Positions 34,179-43,272 of a stretch of DNA of 64,000 nt are shown in pieces; the first letter of the stretch is position 1, and each line of letters starts with the position of its first letter. The notes below the pieces were generated by a model. It made no database searches, had not been told where the DNA came from, and saw only the letters and a list, made by a program, of their open reading frames with translations. Position numbers and translations under genes: made by a program. This DNA comes from Alistipes megaguti. GTDB taxonomy: Bacteria > Bacteroidota > Bacteroidia > Bacteroidales > Rikenellaceae. The stretch is from NCBI RefSeq assembly GCF_900604385.1, contig NZ_LR027382.1, positions 2,395,001 through 2,459,000 on the forward strand, given 5' to 3'.

Positions 34179-36443
34179 ATGAAGAGATGGATTACGGGCG
34201 CCCTGGCGCTGTTGACGATCCTTCAGTCGGTACGGGCCGACGAAGGGATGTGGCTGATGACCGATCTGGGGAAGATCTACCCCCGGATGCGAGCCGAGGG
34301 TCTGAAGCTGAAGGCTTCGGCCATCTACGACGAGCAGACTCTGGCATTGTCGGATGCGGTGGTTGCCGTTGACGGAGGCATGGGTACCGGAAGCATGATT
34401 TCGGACGAGGGGCTGATGATCACGAACCACCACGTGGCCTACAGTGACATCTGCGCTCTTTCGACCGAGGAGCACAACTACCTGGAGACGGGCTTCTGGG
34501 CGCGGACGCGCGGGGAGGAGATCCCCGTACCGGGCAAGACGGTGTCGTTTCTGCGTCGGATCGAGGATGTGACGGCGGAGGTCGAGGCGATCAAGACGCG
34601 CCTCCGAAACGAAGGGAAATGGGGTCCGATGTCGATGCGTCGGGTCTACTCGGAGATCGAGAAGAAGTACGCCGCGACGACCGACCTTGAAGTTTCGTGC
34701 ATGTCGATGTGGGGCGGCAAACTCTACCAGATGTTCTACTACGAGGTTTACCGTGACGTGCGTCTGGTTGGTGCGCCTCCGGTTTCGATCGGAGCCTTCG
34801 GCGGCGACTACGACAACTGGGGCTGGCCGCAGCACAAGGGAGATTTCGCCCTCTACCGGGTCTATACGGCTCCGGACGGCCGTCCGGCGGAGTACGCAGC
34901 GGAGAACGTTCCTCTCAAACCGCGCACGGTGCTGCGGATTGCGACGGGGGGAGTCCACGACGGCGATTTCCAGATGATCCTGGGCTTCCCGGGCCGCACG
35001 AACCGCTACGCCTCGTCGTATGCCATTGATGAGAAGCAGTACGTCAAGAATCCGGTGGTGGTCCAGAACCGTCAGGAGCGCATGGACATCATCCGGCGCC
35101 ACATGGAGCGGGATCCGCTGGTTCGGATGGCCTATTCCGATGCCTTCTTCTCGCTGAGCAACTACGCCGACTACGCCAAGTGGGAGACCCGCTGCCTGCA
35201 ACGGTTCGGCGTGTCGTCGATCCGCCGAGCCGAAGAGGAGCGCCTTCAGGCGTGGATCGACGCCGATTCGGCGCGGCGGGCGCAGTATGGCGATCTGCTG
35301 GAGTACCTTTCGGCGGGCTACGCGAAGCGCCGCGACGCCGAGGTGGCGCTGAACTACTTCCGCGAGGCATGGCTGGGTCCGAGCGAGGCGCTGTTGACGG
35401 CCAATCGGGTAGCCTCCTATCTGGGCAAACTCGAGCGTACGCATCGCGATTCGCTGCGTCGTTCGGACGAGGACGTTGCCGGCGTACTGCGTGCGGGCTT
35501 CCGCCTGCGCAAGAACTATGATCCGGCGACGGATCGCGATTTGTTCGCCCGCATGGCGGTGAACTTTACGGCAAGTGTTCCGCGCGAGATGTGGGGAGAA
35601 GCGCTCTGCCGGCAGTACGATGCGGCGGGCGGCGATGCCGACCGCATGGCGCGTGCAGCTTTCGATGCATCGTTCTGCTCGTCGGCCGACCGCTTTGACG
35701 CCTACTTTGCCTGCGACCGTTCGGTTGCCGAAATCCAGCAGGATCCGCTGGTAGCACTGACCGAATCGGTTCCGGTGCAGACCTTCACCCACTGTGTCGA
35801 CCGGGCCGAGCACGAAGCCTGCTGCGGCTACGGCGCCTTCCGGGGCGAGGGTCGTGGCAAGGGCCCCGGCATGGGTCGTGGCAAGGGCAAAGGTATGGGT
35901 CGGATGCTGGGGGGCAACTACGTGATGCGCCTCGAGTCGATCTATGCCGATCTGCTCTACGATTTCCGGGACTCGGAGGGGATCCTCCAGTACCCGAACG
36001 CCAACTCGACGATGCGCCTGACCTACGGCACGGTGGGCCCGGTTTCGCCCTCGGACGGAGTGCACTACGATTCGCGCTCGACGACGGCGGGCTACATGGA
36101 GAAGTACAATCCCGGACAGTATGAATACCGGGTCGACGACCATCTGCGACAGCTTCTGGCGGCCCGGGACTGGGGTCGTTGGGGCGAGAAGGGGACGCTC
36201 TACGTCGATTTCCTGACCAACCACGACATTACGGGCGGCAATTCAGGCAGTCCGGTTCTCGATGCCCGGGGCCGTCTGGTGGGTCTGGCCTTCGACGGCA
36301 ACCGCGAGTCGATGGCCGGCGACGTGTGGTTCCATCCGGAGCTGGCCAAGACGGTCTGCGTCGACATCCGCTACGTGATGTGGGTGATCGAGAAGTATGC
36401 CGGAGCGACGTGGCTGCTCGACGAGCTGACGTTTGAAAAGTAG
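34179..36443 (+). CDS. S46 family dipeptidyl-peptidase (DPP7/DPP11-like)
   Basis: A 754-residue periplasmic serine peptidase of family S46, which cuts dipeptides from the N-terminus of oligopeptides. The signal peptide is MKRWITGALALLTILQSVRA. The catalytic His lies in MITNHHVAYSDICAL and the Ser in GGNSGSPVLD; both are present. The tail VDIRYVMWVIEKYAGATWL resembles DPP7 rather than DPP11, so hydrophobic P1 specificity is possible but not shown. An unusual insertion rich in Gly and Lys (GKGPGMGRGKGKGMGRM) occurs at about residues 560-580. The start was placed at the signal peptide, since the frame upstream to 34107 has none. It ends the operon before a terminator. Confidence 0.9.
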   Translation: MKRWITGALALLTILQSVRADEGMWLMTDLGKIYPRMRAEGLKLKASAIYDEQTLALSDAVVAVDGGMGTGSMISDEGLMITNHHVAYSDICALSTEEHNYLETGFWARTRGEEIPVPGKTVSFLRRIEDVTAEVEAIKTRLRNEGKWGPMSMRRVYSEIEKKYAATTDLEVSCMSMWGGKLYQMFYYEVYRDVRLVGAPPVSIGAFGGDYDNWGWPQHKGDFALYRVYTAPDGRPAEYAAENVPLKPRTVLRIATGGVHDGDFQMILGFPGRTNRYASSYAIDEKQYVKNPVVVQNRQERMDIIRRHMERDPLVRMAYSDAFFSLSNYADYAKWETRCLQRFGVSSIRRAEEERLQAWIDADSARRAQYGDLLEYLSAGYAKRRDAEVALNYFREAWLGPSEALLTANRVASYLGKLERTHRDSLRRSDEDVAGVLRAGFRLRKNYDPATDRDLFARMAVNFTASVPREMWGEALCRQYDAAGGDADRMARAAFDASFCSSADRFDAYFACDRSVAEIQQDPLVALTESVPVQTFTHCVDRAEHEACCGYGAFRGEGRGKGPGMGRGKGKGMGRMLGGNYVMRLESIYADLLYDFRDSEGILQYPNANSTMRLTYGTVGPVSPSDGVHYDSRSTTAGYMEKYNPGQYEYRVDDHLRQLLAARDWGRWGEKGTLYVDFLTNHDITGGNSGSPVLDARGRLVGLAFDGNRESMAGDVWFHPELAKTVCVDIRYVMWVIEKYAGATWLLDELTFEK

Positions 36444-36466
36444 GCCATTCCGGAGCCGAATGTTAA

Positions 36467-36497
36467 CGGGACTGCGGATTCGCAGTCCCGTTTTTTG
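36467..36497 (+). terminator. Rho-independent terminator of the surface operon
   Basis: CGGGACTGCG/CGCAGTCCCG with a 4-nt loop and six T. Confidence 0.9.
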
Positions 36498-36538
36498 TCC
36501 GTGAGGTGAAGTAACGGATCGATATTTTGCGGATTTGT

Positions 36539-36569
36539 TTTTGAAAATCTTAAAAAATGATTATATTTG
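36539..36569 (+). promoter_or_regulatory. Promoter of the leucine operon
   Basis: TTTTG at 36539-36543 and TATATTTG at 36562-36569, 18 bases apart, fit the Bacteroidota -33/-7 pattern. The leuA start is about 205 bases further on. Confidence 0.65.
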
Positions 36570-36777
36570 CCAAAGAACGAGCGCGTTATGAACGGGCTTT
36601 GATTCTGGAGTGATAGGATGGAGGGCGGTTCTTGGCTGAAACAATCGTAAAAAAGCGTCTTTAGGTTACGGATTGTAATCTACGGGCGAAAAAATAGAAG
36701 AACGGTGGCGTATGCAGCACGGCGATCGTGAGGCTGCGTCACTGAAATTTTTACCCATTAAATACGACGTATCGAGT
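36570..36777 (+). promoter_or_regulatory. Long untranslated leader of leuA
   Basis: About 200 bases between the promoter and leuA. It can form a hairpin at 36641-36676 (ACAATC-GTAA with TTACGGATTGT, one bulge). No leucine-rich leader peptide is present: the only short frame there reads MNGL. No terminator with a T run is seen, so if the leader regulates it does so in an unrecognised way. Confidence 0.35.
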
Positions 36778-38295
36778 ATGAGCGAAAGACTGTACATTTT
36801 CGACACGACCCTGCGCGACGGGGAACAGGTTCCCGGATGCCAGTTGAACACGACGGAGAAGATCGAGGTAGCCAAACTGCTGGAGGCCCTTGGAGTGGAT
36901 GTGATCGAGGCGGGCTTTCCGATCTCGAGTCCGGGCGATTTCAATTCGGTGCTTGAGATCTCGAAAGCGGTCTCGGAGCCGACGATCTGCGCGCTGACGC
37001 GAGCCGTGGAGAAGGATATCGACGTAGCGGCCGACGCCTTGCGGCTGGCCAAGCGCAAGCGGATCCATACGGGGATCGGGGTGTCGCCGCAGCACATCTA
37101 CGACAAGCTTCGCTCGACGCCGGATGAGATCTACGAGCGGGCCATTGCGGCGGTGAAGTATGCCAAACGCTACGTCGAGGACGTGGAGTTCTACGCCGAG
37201 GATGCGGGCCGGGCCGATACGGAGTACCTGGCGCGGGTCGTCGAGGCGGTGATTGCTGCGGGGGCGACGGTGGTGAACATCCCCGATACGACAGGCTACT
37301 GCCTTCCGGACGAATACGGGGCCAAGATTCGCTACCTGATGGAGCACGTGCCCAATATCGACCGAGCGATTCTTTCGACGCACTGCCACAACGACCTGGG
37401 CATGGCGACGGCCAACACGCTGAGCGGCATTCTGAACGGGGCCCGGCAGGCCGAGGTGACGATCAACGGCATCGGCGAACGGGCTGGCAACACCTCGCTG
37501 GAGGAGGTGGTCATGACGCTCCGCTGCCACAAGGATGTGGATATCGACACGGGGATCCGCTCGCAGCTGATCACCAAGGCCTCGCACCTGGTGTCGAGCC
37601 TGATGAACATGCCCGTCCAGCCGAACAAGGCGATTGTCGGGCGGAATGCCTTCGCGCACTCGTCGGGCATCCACCAGGACGGGGTGCTGAAGGATCGGCA
37701 GACGTACGAGATCATCGATCCGCACGATATCGGGCTGAACGAATCGGTCATTGCGCTTACGGCGCGGAGCGGGCGTGCGGCACTGGTCCACCGGCTCGAG
37801 CTGCTGGGCTACGACCTCACGCCGGAGGAGCTGGACGCCACCTACGAGAAGTTCCTGGCGCTGGCCGACCGCAAGAAGGAGATCCACGACTACGACCTGC
37901 TGTATCTGGTGGGCGACATCGACCGGATGAAGCAGCAGTCCATTGCGCTGAAGTTCCTGCAGGTGACCACCGGTACGCTGGTTCCGACGGCTACGGTGGT
38001 ACTGAAGTTCGGCGACCACGAGCGGATGGCGATCGGGACGGGCAACGGACCGGTCGATGCGGCCGTTACGGCGATCAAGAAGCTCATCAACGAGAAGGTC
38101 GTGCTGACGGAGTTTCTGATGCAGGCCATCACGCGGGGCTCGAACGACGTGGGCCGGGTTCATGTGCAGGTCCAGTGCGGCTCGCGGACGGTTCACGGCT
38201 TTGCCGCGCATACGGATACGACTCGGGCGTCGATCGAGGCCTTCCTCGATGCACTGCGGGCGCTGAACGTGACGGAACGTAAAGGGGAGGAGTAG
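36778..38295 (+). CDS. leuA: 2-isopropylmalate synthase
   Basis: A 505-residue LeuA that condenses 2-oxoisovalerate with acetyl-CoA, the first step of leucine synthesis. The HMGL-like barrel opens with IFDTTLRDGEQVPGC (metal Asp and Arg), has THCHNDLGMATAN for the metal His pair and GIGERAGNTSLEE, all typical. The C-terminal ~130 residues are the leucine-sensing regulatory domain. The frame is open upstream to 36712 and would add 22 residues, but relatives start at the equivalent of MSERLYIFD. leuC follows three bases after the stop. Confidence 0.96.
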   Translation: MSERLYIFDTTLRDGEQVPGCQLNTTEKIEVAKLLEALGVDVIEAGFPISSPGDFNSVLEISKAVSEPTICALTRAVEKDIDVAADALRLAKRKRIHTGIGVSPQHIYDKLRSTPDEIYERAIAAVKYAKRYVEDVEFYAEDAGRADTEYLARVVEAVIAAGATVVNIPDTTGYCLPDEYGAKIRYLMEHVPNIDRAILSTHCHNDLGMATANTLSGILNGARQAEVTINGIGERAGNTSLEEVVMTLRCHKDVDIDTGIRSQLITKASHLVSSLMNMPVQPNKAIVGRNAFAHSSGIHQDGVLKDRQTYEIIDPHDIGLNESVIALTARSGRAALVHRLELLGYDLTPEELDATYEKFLALADRKKEIHDYDLLYLVGDIDRMKQQSIALKFLQVTTGTLVPTATVVLKFGDHERMAIGTGNGPVDAAVTAIKKLINEKVVLTEFLMQAITRGSNDVGRVHVQVQCGSRTVHGFAAHTDTTRASIEAFLDALRALNVTERKGEE

Positions 38296-38298
38296 CTT

Positions 38299-39681
38299 AT
38301 GGGACGGACACTTTTGGACAAAATCTGGGATGCGCACACGGTGCGTGTCGAGGACGGAGGGCGGTGCGTGCTCTATATCGACCGCCAGTATATCCACGAG
38401 GTGACCTCGCCGGTGGCCTTTGCGGGGCTCGAACGCCGGGGAATCGGCGTGGCGCGGCCGGCTCAGATCACGGCGACGGCCGACCACAACATCCCGACCG
38501 TGAACCAGCACCTGCCGATCGAGGACCCCGAGTCGCGGCGTCAGGTGGAGACCCTTGCGGCCAACTGCGCACGGTACGGCATCGAACATTTCGGTGTGGG
38601 GAATCCGCGCCAGGGGATCGTACACATCATCGGCCCGGAGCTGGGCTTCACGCAGCCGGGGATGACGATCGTCTGCGGCGACAGCCACACCTCGACCCAT
38701 GGAGCGCTGGGGGCCGTAGCCTTCGGTGTTGGGACGTCGGAGGTGGAGATGGTCTTTGCGAGCCAGTGTATCCTGCAGACCAAGCCCCGGACGATGCGCA
38801 TTACGGTCGACGGACCGCTGCGCCCGGGTGTCGAGGCCAAGGATGTGATCCTCTACATTATTTCGCGGATCACGGCCTCGGGCGGCACGGGCCACTTCAT
38901 CGAGTTTGCCGGCTCGACGATCCGTTCGCTCTCGATGGAGGGTCGCATGACGGTCTGCAACATGAGCATCGAGTGCGGTGCGCGGGGCGGGATGATCGCC
39001 CCCGACGAGAAGACCTTCGAATACCTCCGGGGGCGTGAACGGGCGCCGCAGGGAGCGGCCTTCGATGCGGCCGTCGGACGGTGGCGAGAGCTTTACAGCG
39101 ATCCGGACGCCGTTTTCGACAAGGAGTACCGCTTCGATGCGGCCGACATTGCACCGATGATCACTTACGGCACCAACCCGGGCATGGGAATGGCCGTCGA
39201 CGGGACGATCCCGGCGGATGCCGACCCGAAGGCGCTGCACTATATGGATTTCCGGGCGGGTGAACGCCTGCAGGGCCATCCGATCGACTACGTCTTCGTC
39301 GGGAGCTGTACGAACGGTCGGATCGAGGATCTTCGGCGCTTTGCGCAGCTGGTCCGGGGGCATCACCGGGCCGACGGCGTGACGGCCTGGATTGTTCCGG
39401 GTTCGAAGGGCGTCGAGGCGCAGGCGCGGGCCGAGGGGCTCGACCGCATCCTTTCGGCGGCGGGCTTCGAGCTGCGGCAGCCGGGATGCTCAGCCTGCCT
39501 GGCGATGAATGCCGACAAGATCCCGGCGGGGAAATACAGCGTTTCGACCTCGAACCGCAACTTCGAGGGGCGACAGGGCCCCGGCGCCCGGACGCTGCTC
39601 TCGGGAGTAGCCGTTGCGGCGGCCGCGGCGGTTACAGGTCGCATTACGGACCCGCGCGAACTCTTCGGCGAGGAACTTTGA
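38299..39681 (+). CDS. leuC: 3-isopropylmalate dehydratase large subunit
   Basis: A 460-residue LeuC, which with LeuD isomerises 2- to 3-isopropylmalate through a 4Fe-4S cluster. Cluster cysteines are seen in VFVGSCTNGRIEDL and GCSACLAMN. DHNIPT and GDSHTSTHGALGA are the active-site loops. The start ATG follows leuA by three bases. Between its stop and leuD lies a 14-bp tandem repeat. Confidence 0.97.
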   Translation: MGRTLLDKIWDAHTVRVEDGGRCVLYIDRQYIHEVTSPVAFAGLERRGIGVARPAQITATADHNIPTVNQHLPIEDPESRRQVETLAANCARYGIEHFGVGNPRQGIVHIIGPELGFTQPGMTIVCGDSHTSTHGALGAVAFGVGTSEVEMVFASQCILQTKPRTMRITVDGPLRPGVEAKDVILYIISRITASGGTGHFIEFAGSTIRSLSMEGRMTVCNMSIECGARGGMIAPDEKTFEYLRGRERAPQGAAFDAAVGRWRELYSDPDAVFDKEYRFDAADIAPMITYGTNPGMGMAVDGTIPADADPKALHYMDFRAGERLQGHPIDYVFVGSCTNGRIEDLRRFAQLVRGHHRADGVTAWIVPGSKGVEAQARAEGLDRILSAAGFELRQPGCSACLAMNADKIPAGKYSVSTSNRNFEGRQGPGARTLLSGVAVAAAAAVTGRITDPRELFGEEL

Positions 39682-39702
39682 TACGCAGAATCAGAAACTT
39701 TT

Positions 39703-39800
39703 CCGGCACGACGGAACCGGCACGACGGAACCGGCACGACGGAACCGGCACGACGGAACCGGCACGACGGAACCCGCATGACGGAACCCGCATGGCGGAA
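39703..39800. repeat. Seven tandem copies of a 14-bp unit between leuC and leuD
   Basis: Unit CCGGCACGACGGAA; the first five copies are identical and the last two carry changes (CCCGCATGACGGAA and CCCGCATGGCGGAA). The block lies in the 164-bp spacer inside the operon. Confidence 0.95.
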
Positions 39801-39845
39801 TCTCCATGACCGCCCCGATGCCGGATGCAAAATGCAGTTAAAACC

Positions 39846-40445
39846 ATGTCCATACCCAAATTCACAACCCTCACTTCGCGGGCGGTACCCGTCGAGGTGG
39901 AGAATATCGATACCGACCAGATCATCCCGGCCCGCTTTCTGAAGGCCACCCAGCGCCAGGGCTTTGGCGATAACCTCTTCCGCGACTGGCGTTACGACGC
40001 CTCTGGAGCTCCCGTTGCGACCTTTCCGCTCAACGATCCGCGCTACGGGGGAGAGATCCTCGTGGCGGGGCGCAACTTCGGCTGCGGGAGTTCGCGCGAA
40101 CACGCCGCGTGGGCGCTTGCCGACTACGGTTTCCGGGTGGTGGTGTCGAGCTTTTTCGCGGACATCTTCCGCAACAATGCGCTGAACAACGGGCTGCTGC
40201 CGGTTCGGGTCGAGGAGTCGTTCCTGCAGCGGATCTTCGAGGCGATCCGGCGTGATCCGCAGGCGCTCTTCACGGTCGATCTGGACCACCAGCGCTTCAC
40301 GATCGAGGCGAGCGGCGAGAGCACGCCGTTCGAGATCGACGCCTACAAGAAGCGGTGCCTGCAGAACGGCTACGACGATGTGGACTACCTGCGGAGCATT
40401 CTTCCGCAGATCGAGTCGTACGAAAAAACACACGCGGTCCGATGA
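39846..40445 (+). CDS. leuD: 3-isopropylmalate dehydratase small subunit
   Basis: A 199-residue LeuD, the swivel-domain partner of LeuC. The segments NIDTDQIIPARFLK and GRNFGCGSSREHAAWAL are diagnostic. The ATG giving MSIPKFTTLTS was chosen; an in-frame ATG seven codons upstream lies in the spacer. Its stop overlaps the start of the next synthase gene (ATGA). Confidence 0.96.
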   Translation: MSIPKFTTLTSRAVPVEVENIDTDQIIPARFLKATQRQGFGDNLFRDWRYDASGAPVATFPLNDPRYGGEILVAGRNFGCGSSREHAAWALADYGFRVVVSSFFADIFRNNALNNGLLPVRVEESFLQRIFEAIRRDPQALFTVDLDHQRFTIEASGESTPFEIDAYKKRCLQNGYDDVDYLRSILPQIESYEKTHAVR

Positions 40446-42016
40446 CGACGCCGATGCCCGCAGGGGTGGAGATTCTCGACACGACGCTTCGTGACGGCGA
40501 ACAGACCTCGGGTGTGTCGTTCAACGCGCGGGAGAAACTCTCCATAGCGCGTCTGCTGCTCGAGGAGCTTCGCGTCAACCGGATCGAAATCGCCTCGGCG
40601 CGGGTCTCTCCCGGCGAGGAGGCGGCCGTACGGGCCATTACGGAGTGGGCGCGCAAGCGGGGCCATCTCGACCGGATCGAGGCGCTGGGCTTCATCGACG
40701 GAGGGATCTCTGTCGAGTGGCTTTGGCGGGCGGGCTGCCGCGTGGTGAATCTGCTGGCCAAGGGTTCGCGTCGCCACTGCGAGGAGCAGCTTCGCCGTAC
40801 GCCCGCGCAGCACCTTGCCGACGTGCGGGCCGAGATTCTGCGGGCCGCGGATCGGGGCATGCGGGTGAATCTCTATCTTGAGGACTGGTCGAACGGCATG
40901 CAGCACGCGCCGGATTACGTCCATTCGATGGTGGAGGGTCTTTCGGATCTTCCGGTCGAACGTTTTCTGTGCCCCGATACGCTGGGGATCCTCGATCCGT
41001 GGACGACGGAGCGCATCTGCCGGGAGATGACGACGCGCTATCCGACCCTTCGTTTCGACTTTCACGCCCACAACGACTACGATCTGGCCGTGGCCAATAC
41101 GGCGGCGGCCGTGCGGGCGGGTTTCCGGGGGGTCCACGTGACGGTCAACGGACTGGGCGAACGGGCGGGCAATGCGCCGCTGTCGAGTACCGTGGCGGTG
41201 CTCCACGACCGATTGGGGTGCCGGACCGACATTGTCGAGCGGAAGATCTACCGCGTGAGCCGCACGGTGGAGTCCTATACGGGCGTCCGCATACCGGCGA
41301 ACCGGCCGATTGTCGGAGAGAGCGTCTTCACGCAATGCGCGGGGGTTCACGCTGACGGCGACAATAAGAACGGCCTATACTGTAATGAATTGCTTCCCGA
41401 GCGCTTTGGCCGGGTGCGCGAATATGCGCTGGGCAAGACCTCCGGGAAGGCGAACATCCTGAAGAACCTCGAACTGCTGGGCATCGACCTGGACGATGCG
41501 GCGATGCGCAAGGTGACCGAGCGGGTCGTGGAGCTGAGCGACAAGAAGGAGCTGGTGACGTTGGACGATCTGCCGTATATCATTGCCGACGTGCTGCGTT
41601 ACGACCAGACGGACGCACCGGTTCGGATTCTGAACTACAGTCTTTCGCTGGCACAGGGTTTGCATCCCGTTGCGACACTGCGCATCGAGATCCACGGCAA
41701 GCCCTACGAGCAGACATCGGCGGGCGACGGACAGTACGACGCCTTCATGCGGGCCCTGCGCCAGATCTACCGCGAGCAGCTGGGGCGGCGCTTCCCGATG
41801 CTGGTGGACTATGCGGTGTCGATTCCGCCGGGGGGCCGCACGGATGCCTTCGTGCAGACGATCATCACGTGGGAGGCCGACGGCCGCACGTTCCGGACCC
41901 ACGGGCTGGATGCCGATCAGACCGAAGCGGCAATCAAGGCGACGATCAAAATGTTGAACATCATAGAAACCAATCCAACGAATCATGGAAATCAGGATCG
42001 CATTGTTGCCCGGTGA
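40442..42016 (+). CDS. Second LeuA-family synthase (isopropylmalate or citramalate synthase)
   Basis: A 524-residue member of the LeuA/CimA/homocitrate synthase family. The barrel has ILDTTLRDGEQTSGVSF, FDFHAHNDYDLAVAN and VNGLGERAGNAPL, and the C-terminal ~150 residues form a LeuA-type dimer regulatory domain. It is distinct from LeuA at 36778: the metal loop has HAHND instead of HCHND and the segment between is different. Such a copy lies between leuD and leuB in several Bacteroidota and may make citramalate from pyruvate for isoleucine, but isopropylmalate synthase activity is as likely. It starts on the leuD stop (ATGA) and its 3' end overlaps leuB by 32 bases. Confidence 0.85.
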   Translation: MTTPMPAGVEILDTTLRDGEQTSGVSFNAREKLSIARLLLEELRVNRIEIASARVSPGEEAAVRAITEWARKRGHLDRIEALGFIDGGISVEWLWRAGCRVVNLLAKGSRRHCEEQLRRTPAQHLADVRAEILRAADRGMRVNLYLEDWSNGMQHAPDYVHSMVEGLSDLPVERFLCPDTLGILDPWTTERICREMTTRYPTLRFDFHAHNDYDLAVANTAAAVRAGFRGVHVTVNGLGERAGNAPLSSTVAVLHDRLGCRTDIVERKIYRVSRTVESYTGVRIPANRPIVGESVFTQCAGVHADGDNKNGLYCNELLPERFGRVREYALGKTSGKANILKNLELLGIDLDDAAMRKVTERVVELSDKKELVTLDDLPYIIADVLRYDQTDAPVRILNYSLSLAQGLHPVATLRIEIHGKPYEQTSAGDGQYDAFMRALRQIYREQLGRRFPMLVDYAVSIPPGGRTDAFVQTIITWEADGRTFRTHGLDADQTEAAIKATIKMLNIIETNPTNHGNQDRIVAR

Positions 42017-43046
42017 CGGAATCGGGCCGGAGATTATTTCGGAGGCGGTGAAGGTGCTGGACCGGGTGGCCGAGCGCTTCGGTCACCGGATCACATACCG
42101 TCGGGCGCAGGTTGGCGCCGCGGCGATCGACGCCACGGGGGATCCCTACCCGGAGGAGACCCACCGCATCTGTCAGACGTCGGATGCCGTGCTGTTCGGG
42201 GCCATCGGGGACCCGAAGTACGACAACGACCCGACGTCGAAGGTGCGTCCCGAACAGGGTTTGCTGCGCATGCGCAAGTCGCTGGGTCTTTTTGCCAACC
42301 TGCGTCCGGTGACGCTTTTCGAGTCGTTGGTTGACCGTTCGCCGCTGCGGCCGGAGGTGGTGCGGGGGACGGACTTCATCTGCGTGCGCGAACTGACGGG
42401 CGGTCTCTATTTCGGACGTCCGCAGGGTCGTGACGAGGATGGCCGCCGGGCCTTCGATACATGCAGCTATACGGTTGAGGAGATTGACCGCGTACTTCAT
42501 GTGGCTTTCCGGCTGGCGATGTCGCGACGGCGCCGTCTGACGGTGGTCGACAAGGCCAACGTGCTGGAGACGTCGCGGCTGTGGCGAGAGCGGGCGCAGC
42601 AGGTGTCGAAGGAGTACCCCGAGGTGAAGGTTGACTACATGTTCGTCGACAACGCGGCGATGCAGCTCATCCGACAGCCGGCGCACTTCGACGTGATCGT
42701 GACGGAGAACATGTTCGGGGACATCCTGACCGACGAGGCGAGTGTCATCAGCGGCTCGCTCGGCATGCTGGCCTCGGCGAGCGTCGGGGCCGAGGTGGCT
42801 CTGTTCGAACCGATCCACGGCTCCTACCCGCAGGCTGCGGGGCGGAACATCGCCAATCCGATGGCGACGATTCTCTCGGCGGCGATGCTGCTCGAACACC
42901 TGGGGCTCGAGGCGGAGGGTGCGGCCGTTCGCGAGGCGGTGAATACGGCCCTTGAGGCAGGCGTTGTCACCGAGGATCTGGTCCGCGAGGGCGGGCGTTG
43001 CTATTCGACCTCGGAGGTGGGTGACTACGTGGCGGCGCACGTCTGA
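41985..43046 (+). CDS. leuB: 3-isopropylmalate dehydrogenase
   Basis: A 353-residue LeuB that oxidatively decarboxylates 3-isopropylmalate. The substrate segments LLRMRKSLGLFANLRPV and ELTGGLYFG, metal-binding VDNAAMQL and NMFGDILTDEAS, and NAD-binding GSYPQAAGRNIANP are all present. The start lies inside the preceding gene; this overlap of 32 bases is in a different frame and probably couples translation. It ends the operon, with a terminator at 43192. Confidence 0.97.
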   Translation: MEIRIALLPGDGIGPEIISEAVKVLDRVAERFGHRITYRRAQVGAAAIDATGDPYPEETHRICQTSDAVLFGAIGDPKYDNDPTSKVRPEQGLLRMRKSLGLFANLRPVTLFESLVDRSPLRPEVVRGTDFICVRELTGGLYFGRPQGRDEDGRRAFDTCSYTVEEIDRVLHVAFRLAMSRRRRLTVVDKANVLETSRLWRERAQQVSKEYPEVKVDYMFVDNAAMQLIRQPAHFDVIVTENMFGDILTDEASVISGSLGMLASASVGAEVALFEPIHGSYPQAAGRNIANPMATILSAAMLLEHLGLEAEGAAVREAVNTALEAGVVTEDLVREGGRCYSTSEVGDYVAAHV

Positions 43047-43191
43047 GGCTGAGGACCGATGATGCCGGAGGAGAGCCCATCCTCCCCGGGGGCAGCTCCT
43101 CTCGGGCCGGACTCTTCCGGATCAGATCTTCCCGGACCCGTCCCTGCTGGTCGGATCTGGTCATGAATCTCTTCCTTTGTAAAGGCTCAAG

Positions 43192-43221
43192 TGCAGACCG
43201 TTTTCGCGGTCTGCATTTTTT
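43192..43221 (+). terminator. Rho-independent terminator of the leucine operon
   Basis: TGCAGACCG/CGGTCTGCA with a TTTTCG loop and six T, directly before the obg promoter. Confidence 0.9.
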
Positions 43222-43225
43222 GTAC

Positions 43226-43233
43226 TATCTTTG
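43226..43233 (+). promoter_or_regulatory. -7 promoter box for obg
   Basis: TATCTTTG followed by C, 40 bases before the ATG and only four bases after the terminator T run. Confidence 0.65.
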
Positions 43234-43272
43234 CAGGCGGATTTATCCGGATACCCCTAATAAATACAGCGT

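Noticed and set aside
36570..36777. T-box or classical leucine attenuator
   Set aside because: No T-box sequence, no run of leucine codons and no terminator with a T run before leuA.
39703..39800. CRISPR-like array
   Set aside because: The units are directly joined without unique spacers and are far too short. No cas gene is present.
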